The translations under genes and the position numbers were made by a program. This document shows, piece after piece, positions 21,128 through 25,998 of a DNA stretch of 25,998 bases. The notes beneath the pieces are model-generated. The model searched no databases and had not been told where the DNA came from. It saw only the letters and a list, made by a program, of their open reading frames with translations. Every line of letters starts with the position of its first letter. The stretch's first letter is position 1. Source of the DNA: an uncultured Coriobacteriaceae bacterium (GTDB lineage: Bacteria > Actinomycetota > Coriobacteriia > Coriobacteriales > Atopobiaceae). The stretch spans positions 1 through 25,998 of the forward strand of contig UQSV01000024.1 of NCBI GenBank assembly GCA_900543875.1, read 5' to 3'.

Positions 21128-22417
21128 CTATTCCTTGCCTCTAAGCTCGCAAATGGCTTTGCCAATGCGGTGCGGGACGCCCACGACAAGTGCGTTGCCC
21201 ATGCAGAAAGCGCGGTTGCCATCGGTCATCCCCGTGTTGGTCCAACCTCGAGGGAAGCCCTGAAGCTGGTCGAGCTCGTCGGGCACGAGTCTGCGATAGC
21301 GACCGTCTATGCACTGGATCACGTGCTTAAAGCGGCTTGCCCCGCGTCCACCTTCACCGGTGAGAATTGTGCGAGAGGGCTTGTCGGTGGCGTCGGGGAA
21401 CGCCATCTGCCCCTCCGAGTAGGTGTAGGTGAAGCCGGTCTTCTTGTTCGTACGCTCCTCGCGTTTGGAGCCCTTGAGGTACTCCCACCTGGGAAGCTGA
21501 GAATCGTCGATGAAGAACTCGGCGGGAACCTCGTCGTCGGGAATGAGCACGTCGCCAAGCGTGCGACGCGCTCCGGTATAGTTCTCGACAACCTTGCAGG
21601 TGAGGACCCTATTTCCAACCATGCAACCCGCATCGAGGAAAGGAGAGACCTTGCCGACAAGGTTGAAGCTCTTGGATGCGTCGTAGGGGTCGGCCGGAAT
21701 TCTGATGGTGCGAATTTCCTCCTCGGCCGGAGCGACCATGGGAAACGCGCGTGACATCACGCCGTCCGTGAGCCTCATCTCGAGGTCCCAGGATGCATTG
21801 CGTTCGGCAAAGATGTAGATGCGCTTGCGGCGCTGCGAGAAGCCGTACTCGGCGCTGTTGACGACGCGCCACTCCGCGCTGTAGCCGCGCTCGGCGAGGC
21901 ACGACAGGATAATGGCGAAATCACGTCCGCGCTGGGAAGCAGGGCTCTTGAGCAGGCGGTCAACGTTTTCGAACAGACAATAGCGGCAGGCGTTCTCGTC
22001 GCGGTCATTCTGCAGCTTGAGGAAGCGGTAAATCTCCCACCACAGAACGCCCTTCTTGCCCTCGATGCCATGTGCCTGGGCAAGGGGACGGGCAACGGAA
22101 TAATCCTGACAAGGGAAGCCGCCCACGACCATGTCAACCGTGGGGATTTCTCGCTTGCCGGCTTCGGCCTCGTCAAGAACCGCGGCTATGTCCTGGTTTA
22201 CAACGGAGTTCTCGCCAAAGCGCTCTGCATAGCAGCGGGCGGCAAACTGTCGCCCCTGCGTTCCGGGCGGCTCCCACTGGTTGGCCCAGATGGTCTTGAA
22301 GGGTCCTGCGGCAGGCAGGGAAAACTCGGGGTAAGAGGGGTCGCTGTAGCCTTCAAGGCCAAGGCGAAACCCGCCGACCCCAGCAAAGAGCTCGGCAACT
22401 TTGATTTGGTCGGTCAC
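21128..22417 (-). CDS. dcm: DNA (cytosine-5-)-methyltransferase, type II modification enzyme
   Basis: Transfers methyl from S-adenosylmethionine to C5 of cytosine in a specific site. 429 residues. Motif I is AELFAGVGGFRLGL (8-21), motif IV GGFPCQDYS with catalytic C103, motif VI ENVDRLL (150-156), motif VIII QRRKRIYI (195-202), and motif X GNALVVGVPHRIGKAI near the C-terminus. The target-recognition region (about 215-360) cannot be read for specificity. GTG 22417 has TTGGAG about 5 nt upstream. It lies downstream of the BglII-like endonuclease gene on the same strand, with its own predicted promoter between; a Vsr gene nearby fits, since Vsr repairs T:G mismatches from deaminated 5-methylcytosine. 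Confidence 0.95.
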   Translation of the reverse strand: MTDQIKVAELFAGVGGFRLGLEGYSDPSYPEFSLPAAGPFKTIWANQWEPPGTQGRQFAARCYAERFGENSVVNQDIAAVLDEAEAGKREIPTVDMVVGGFPCQDYSVARPLAQAHGIEGKKGVLWWEIYRFLKLQNDRDENACRYCLFENVDRLLKSPASQRGRDFAIILSCLAERGYSAEWRVVNSAEYGFSQRRKRIYIFAERNASWDLEMRLTDGVMSRAFPMVAPAEEEIRTIRIPADPYDASKSFNLVGKVSPFLDAGCMVGNRVLTCKVVENYTGARRTLGDVLIPDDEVPAEFFIDDSQLPRWEYLKGSKREERTNKKTGFTYTYSEGQMAFPDATDKPSRTILTGEGGRGASRFKHVIQCIDGRYRRLVPDELDQLQGFPRGWTNTGMTDGNRAFCMGNALVVGVPHRIGKAICELRGKE

Positions 22418-22457
22418 GTTTCTCCAATCGCTGCTGTGACCTATTAGTTTTCATTCC

Positions 22458-22486
22458 AGATTAACCGATCGGTCTCATAAGATCAA
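22458..22486 (-). promoter_or_regulatory. Predicted methyltransferase promoter with a palindrome in the spacer
   Basis: On the minus strand: -35 TTGATC (22486-22481), 17-bp spacer, -10 TAATCT (22463-22458), 41 nt before the GTG start. The perfect palindrome accgatcggt (22464-22473) abuts the -10. GATC occurs both in the -35 and in the palindrome centre. It is a plausible operator or self-methylation site. Confidence 0.5.
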
Positions 22487-22529
22487 CCGAGCAGCATAAT
22501 CTGCGGCGGAACGGCCTATTCGGCCGAAC

Positions 22530-23288
22530 TTAATCGCCTTGGTTTGTGTCGCTCGAGCTTTCGGTTACAGAGCGCCTCGTAATGGGCTGCCCACAGTCGC
22601 ACGCAATGGCCTCGTCGGAAAGTTCTGACCCGCAGTACGGGCAGAACAGCTTTCCTTCACGTTCGATCGCAAACCTTCTGACGACTCCCATCTTCTTGTC
22701 ACTATTTGGGATGGGGATTACTTCGATCTTGAATGTTTTAGGAGGGAGCAATCCGATAATTGCAAGCGGGGCCGGAAGCATTCCATAGAGAGGACGGAGG
22801 TATTGCACGTAGTCCTCGTATGTTCCTACGGCATTGTCGTATCCACCCGCGGCTTTCATGGCGCCGGTGGCAGCTACTACAATGCCGCCCGAAGTTTGTA
22901 TGGCCTTCTCAACATGATTGAGCTCGCTGGCGAGTGTTGGCTTGATGAGGTTCCATGCGATGTCAGAGCGGTGATTGAAGGCCACTTCCATCGAGAGATG
23001 CTCGCACGCAAAGTCGAGCCTCCACTTCCCCTTTTCGCGATACTCATCGTCGGCGAAGATGTAACTTTCGTCTTCCCATCCGCGTGACTTCATTTCGCGT
23101 TTTATGAGCCTATTGATTGCTTGCGAGATTGACTTTGCCTTTCGCGACTCGCTCTCAAACTCACAGATGATCTGTTCGTCGGTAATGCCGTACAACGCTG
23201 ACTTAACTTCTTGCCATCGATTGGCGTACTCTGGTAAACCCTCGAAAAGATAGTCGGCATGTCTATGCCCATATACGATGAAATCCAT
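22530..23288 (-). CDS. BglII-like type II restriction endonuclease with C-terminal zinc ribbon
   Basis: A 252-residue putative endonuclease. The core LDFACEHLSMEVAFN (91-105) matches the BglII/BstYI active-site layout: D92, eight residues, E101, then x-A103, where BglII has Asp84, Glu93 and Gln95 at identical spacing. The following HRSDIAWNLIKPTLASELNHVEKAI helix and GTYEDYVQYLRPL segment fit that family. Residues 216-232 add a zinc ribbon (CPYC...C-x-C: C216, C219, C230, C232), not part of BglII. AGGAG lies 6 nt before ATG 23288 and touches the in-frame ATG 23294, so 23288 is preferred. The 112-nt gap to the methyltransferase gene holds its promoter. The gene is clearly lower in GC than the window average, a sign of transfer. 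Specificity around GATC is inference. Confidence 0.8.
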   Translation of the reverse strand: MDFIVYGHRHADYLFEGLPEYANRWQEVKSALYGITDEQIICEFESESRKAKSISQAINRLIKREMKSRGWEDESYIFADDEYREKGKWRLDFACEHLSMEVAFNHRSDIAWNLIKPTLASELNHVEKAIQTSGGIVVAATGAMKAAGGYDNAVGTYEDYVQYLRPLYGMLPAPLAIIGLLPPKTFKIEVIPIPNSDKKMGVVRRFAIEREGKLFCPYCGSELSDEAIACDCGQPITRRSVTESSSDTNQGD

Positions 23289-23438
23289 GTACATCTCCTG
23301 ACGGTCGACGGTGCCGTTTTCGCATTTATGAAGCTGATGCTTATCCTACGGCTGCTCTCGGACATTTAATTTAATAATTCGGCGTACGATTCTGTTTGAT
23401 TGTTAGACTGTCTACACGCGTGCGGCGAGGGGAGGGCC

Positions 23439-24071
23439 ATGGTTTCTGAGGCGACGCGCCATGTGATGCAGGCGAACAAGTCAAAGAACACCAAGCCCGA
23501 GCTCAAGGTGCGCGCGGCCCTGCGCGCCGCGGGCCTGCCTGGGTATCGCCTGCACTGGAAGGCGGCCCCCGGCAAGCCAGACATTTGCTATCCCGGCCGC
23601 AAGGTCGCCATCTTTGTCAACGGCTGCTTCTGGCACCGCTGCCCCTACTGCGCCCTCTCCACACCAAAGTCGAACGTCGAGTTCTGGACCGCCAAGTTCG
23701 CCCGCAACCGCGCCCGAGACGAGCGCGACCGCGAGCAGCTTGCCCGCGACGGCTGGAAGGTCATCACCGTTTGGGAGTGCCGCCTCAAGAAGAACCGCTT
23801 TGACGCCACCGTTGCCCGCGTGGCAGACGAGGTACGCCGCGCGGGCTCCTCGACCAATAAAGCCGAGGTCGCACCCCGTGGGGACAAAGGACCCGTCCCC
23901 CTGTCCCCGGCGGCCACGCTTGCCTGGCCAGACGGCCCCGGCTGCGTCATCGAGGTGGGCACCGCGCCCGCCTGGCGCCATCGCCAGCGTGCCAAGAAGC
24001 TCCGTTCGCGTCATAATAAGACAATTACGTCTCACGGAGCCGGCGCCCGCGCGCGCCATCGCCGCAGGTAG
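23439..24071 (+). CDS. vsr: Very short patch repair endonuclease with extended C-terminal tail
   Basis: Nicks DNA 5' of the T in T:G mismatches produced when 5-methylcytosine deaminates. The first 150 of 210 residues are Vsr: MQANKSKNTKPELKVRAALR (10-29), catalytic D48 in PGKPDI, H66 in NGCFWHRCPYC with C68 and C71, FWTAKFARNRARDERD and the WKVITVWEC strand (C114). The last 60 residues are not family-like, become Arg- and Ala-rich, and cross a palindromic ggggaca...tgtcccc element (23880-23908), suggesting a displaced or worn 3' end. GAGGGGAGGG sets ATG 23439. It diverges from the endonuclease gene and completes the restriction-modification island. Confidence 0.92.
   Translation: MVSEATRHVMQANKSKNTKPELKVRAALRAAGLPGYRLHWKAAPGKPDICYPGRKVAIFVNGCFWHRCPYCALSTPKSNVEFWTAKFARNRARDERDREQLARDGWKVITVWECRLKKNRFDATVARVADEVRRAGSSTNKAEVAPRGDKGPVPLSPAATLAWPDGPGCVIEVGTAPAWRHRQRAKKLRSRHNKTITSHGAGARARHRRR
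23880..23908. repeat. Palindromic ggggaca...tgtcccc element inside the vsr 3' end
   Basis: ggggaca (23880-23886) and tgtcccc (23902-23908) form a 7-bp stem with a GC-rich middle that can pair internally (ggac-ccg-tcc). The shape is that of dispersed intergenic palindromes seen in many gut bacteria; only one copy was noticed in this window. Confidence 0.4.
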
Positions 24072-24087
24072 CAGCAGGAGGTGCAGC

Positions 24088-24951
24088 ATGGCAGTCTACG
24101 TCACGTCTGATGCGCACGGCCACGTCCGGGCGCTCGACGAGGTGTTGGATCAAATCTCGCTCGCAAGCGACGACGTGCTGTACGTCCTGGGAGACCTCAT
24201 CGACCGCGGCCCGGACCCCCTGGGTGTCATCTTGCTGGTGCGCTCGCTGCCCCAGGCCCGCGTGCTCATGGGCAACCACGAGCAGCTCATGCTGCATGCC
24301 ACGGCCCACACGGGCGCTCCCAGGGACGGCGAGTTTGATCTCTCGGGGCTCGACAACATCACCTTCACCGACTGGTTCGACTGGATGAACAACGGCGGCA
24401 ACGCCACGGCCACCCAGCTGTGCCAGCTTAGGGAAGACGAATACGACGAGGTCATCTCCTGGGTCTCTGGCCTGCCGCTCTATGAAGCCGCCGTGGCTGG
24501 TGGCCACACGTTTGCGCTCGTGCACGCGGGTATTGACGCGGGCTTCGTCTCCGAGTGGCGCGAGGCCCATCCCGAGGCAGACCCGTGCGAGCCTGCCGCC
24601 CTTCTCGACCTCTTGGGCTGCCAGCCGGCAGACGTCCTGCTGTGGATGCGCGACGGCCTGGCGTTTCCCACGAGGCTCGTGGACGAGGGCGGCCGCGGTC
24701 CCGTCGTGGTGGCCGGCCATACACCGTCGCCGCTGCTCGCGGGCCTTGCCGGCTTGTCCGAGGAGCAGTGCATGACATCCGAGCGCAAGGGCAAGGTCGT
24801 TGTCTATGGCGCGTGCGAGGCCACGGGCAACAGGGTCGATCGCATCGACATCGACTGCGCCGCGGCGAGCGGCCACGGCATGGGCCGCGTGGGAGTGCTG
24901 CGCCTCGATGACCTCGCGTGCTTCTACGCAGACATCCGAGAGGGCGAGTAG
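24088..24951 (+). CDS. Calcineurin-like metallophosphoesterase (Ser/Thr phosphatase-type)
   Basis: A 287-residue cytoplasmic phosphoesterase with a binuclear metal site. Motifs in order: SDAHGH (7-12; D8, H10), GDLIDRGPDP (35-44; D36, D39), GNHEQ (62-66; N63, H64), FALVHAGID (about 151-159) and VVVAGHTPS (about 212-220). Close in plan to PrpA/ApaH-like bacterial protein phosphatases, so the substrate may be a phosphoprotein or a dinucleoside polyphosphate; not decidable here. AGGAGG (24076-24081) sets ATG 24088, 16 nt after the vsr stop. The next gene starts 2 nt after its stop, so the two are co-transcribed. Confidence 0.93.
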   Translation: MAVYVTSDAHGHVRALDEVLDQISLASDDVLYVLGDLIDRGPDPLGVILLVRSLPQARVLMGNHEQLMLHATAHTGAPRDGEFDLSGLDNITFTDWFDWMNNGGNATATQLCQLREDEYDEVISWVSGLPLYEAAVAGGHTFALVHAGIDAGFVSEWREAHPEADPCEPAALLDLLGCQPADVLLWMRDGLAFPTRLVDEGGRGPVVVAGHTPSPLLAGLAGLSEEQCMTSERKGKVVVYGACEATGNRVDRIDIDCAAASGHGMGRVGVLRLDDLACFYADIREGE

Positions 24952-24953
24952 CC

Positions 24954-25998
24954 ATGGACTGGGACGTGCGCCCGGGTGCCTCCGCTCCTGCCCGCGATCT
25001 TCTGCACGGGTGCGTTGAGCTCGAGGAATGCCCCGGCGGATGGGTCCGCCCGCAGCGCTTCTCGGCCATGCAACGGCGTGCCCTCTCAAGCTGCCTTGCG
25101 TGGTATCCCGGCATCTTTCGCCAGATGGCGGCCTGCACCGCGGGCGTGCGCCTTGAGTTCGAGACCGACGCCACGCAGGTGCTTGTCGAGTTTGCGGCAG
25201 ACACCGAGCCGCGTGCCACGAGAAACGTGCTCAAGGGCATGAAGCTCGAGGTGGGGGACGCCACCGCGCCCCATGACGGGCTGTCGGCCGACGTCGACGG
25301 CAAGCACCTGTCGCGCGTGGTGCTGGCGCCTGATGTTGCGGCCGCGCCCGGCGAGGCGGGTCCGGGCGTCCTGCTTGACCTGGGCGGATTCAAGAGCCGC
25401 GGCAACCTGGTGCAGCTGCCCGGCTTTGGCGACATGCACCGCGTGCGCGTGTGGCTGCCAAGCCTGAGGGGCTGCGAGCTGCGGCGCGTTTACGGCAACG
25501 GCTCGTTCGTGCGGCCCGTCTCGGGCGAGGCGCCGCGTGGCACGCTGCTGGTGCTGGGAGACTCGGTGGCCCAGGGCTTCACGGTTGACGACCCGGCGCT
25601 TGCCTGGCCAAGCCTTGTGGCCGACGAGCTGCAGTACGGCCTCGTGAACCAGAGCGTGGGTGCGCAGGTGTTCCAGGAGAGCTCGCTGGGCGCGCTGCCT
25701 GTGGGCATGGACCCGTCGCTTGTGATCGTGGCGCTGGGGGCCAACTACCGCTACGGGCGCTGCAACGAGCGCGTGACGGGCCGCGAGATCGCGAGCTACC
25801 TCGCCCGCGCAGACGAGCTGTGGCCCAGCGTTCCGCTCGTGGTTATCGTGCCGGCCAAGCAGCCTGGCCGCGAGGCCGTGAGGGGCTCGTGCTACGAGCG
25901 CGTGGCCGACCTCATCGACGAGGCCGCCTCCCGGGTGCGCATGGAGCGGCTGGCCACGCCCCCCGCCCTGCGGCAGCTGGAGGAGCGGGCGGTCCAGG
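24954..25998 (+). CDS. SGNH/GDSL-family esterase, 3'-truncated by the window edge
   Basis: Open frame of 348 codons that continues past the window. No signal peptide is seen. Residues about 1-195 form a beta-rich N-terminal domain (VRLEFETDATQVLVEFAADTE), as in carbohydrate-esterase-like SGNH proteins. The catalytic block I is LLVLGDSVAQGF (around residue 200, Ser in GDS), the glycine block is near NQSVGAQ, and the asparagine block is VALGANYRY (about 260-268). The Asp-x-x-His block would lie beyond the edge or close to it. It likely removes acyl groups from a carbohydrate or lipid. ATG 24954 lies 2 nt after the phosphoesterase stop, with GAGGGCGAG in the end of that gene as ribosome binding site. 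Confidence 0.85.
   Translation, partial: MDWDVRPGASAPARDLLHGCVELEECPGGWVRPQRFSAMQRRALSSCLAWYPGIFRQMAACTAGVRLEFETDATQVLVEFAADTEPRATRNVLKGMKLEVGDATAPHDGLSADVDGKHLSRVVLAPDVAAAPGEAGPGVLLDLGGFKSRGNLVQLPGFGDMHRVRVWLPSLRGCELRRVYGNGSFVRPVSGEAPRGTLLVLGDSVAQGFTVDDPALAWPSLVADELQYGLVNQSVGAQVFQESSLGALPVGMDPSLVIVALGANYRYGRCNERVTGREIASYLARADELWPSVPLVVIVPAKQPGREAVRGSCYERVADLIDEAASRVRMERLATPPALRQLEERAVQ

Overview
The window is high-GC, densely coded bacterial DNA, with short intergenic gaps, many GTG starts and purine-rich ribosome binding sites. The gene set points to an anaerobic, gut-type actinobacterium of the class Coriobacteriia (Collinsella/Olsenella/Parolsenella relatives). The evidence is an anaerobic purine/ureide catabolism fragment, PdxST-type vitamin B6 synthesis, an LtaS-like sulfatase-fold enzyme, and a 352-residue nuclease-like family that I associate with this class. 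Genus is not resolved from sequence alone.

Region by region. 1-3339: 3' end of a carbamate kinase gene, then a ModE-type helix-turn-helix fused to a MocA-like cytidylyltransferase, then a D-hydantoinase/dihydropyrimidinase. These match the yqeA, ygfJ/mocA and hyuA components of the anaerobic uric acid/purine degradation cluster of E. coli and gut anaerobes. RidA (3476-3856) and a cold-shock protein (4095-4301) follow, each with leader hairpins and a good terminator. 4302-4639 is non-coding and holds a 33-bp tandem repeat. 4640-7194 (minus) carries an LtaS-like membrane enzyme and a membrane-anchored heavy-metal-associated protein. 7524-8135 is a lipoprotein whose terminator lies inside the end of convergent folA.

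8136-12671 (minus) is a cofactor block: pdxS-pdxT, then panD, an unknown single-span membrane protein, thyA and folA. A PdxR-like MocR regulator (12802-14220) diverges from pdxST over an intergenic region with repeated TAGGGT elements. 14455-15513 encodes the nuclease-like family protein. 15510-18079 (minus) is a tight panB-panC-DUF2520 operon; the last gene is a candidate for the otherwise missing ketopantoate reductase, and PanC carries an unusual Cys-rich tail. Together with panD, every step of pantothenate synthesis may be in this window. PanB and ThyA both use methylene-tetrahydrofolate, which FolA helps regenerate.

18170-20804 (minus) holds a Nudix hydrolase and a CPA1-type Na+/H+ antiporter, with a possible Lys/Ala-repeat micro-ORF between them. 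20924-24071 is a restriction-modification island: a BglII-like endonuclease with a zinc ribbon, a C5-cytosine methyltransferase, a 53-residue protein and a divergent Vsr nuclease. It is visibly lower in GC around the endonuclease. 24088-25998 holds a metallophosphoesterase and the start of an SGNH/GDSL esterase that runs off the end.

No rRNA, tRNA, CRISPR array, transposase or phage gene was seen. The most novel-looking items are the PanC Cys-rich tail, the GATC-containing palindrome in the predicted methyltransferase promoter, the paired long hairpins between pdxT and panD, the terminator embedded in folA, and the pentapeptide-repeat micro-ORF.
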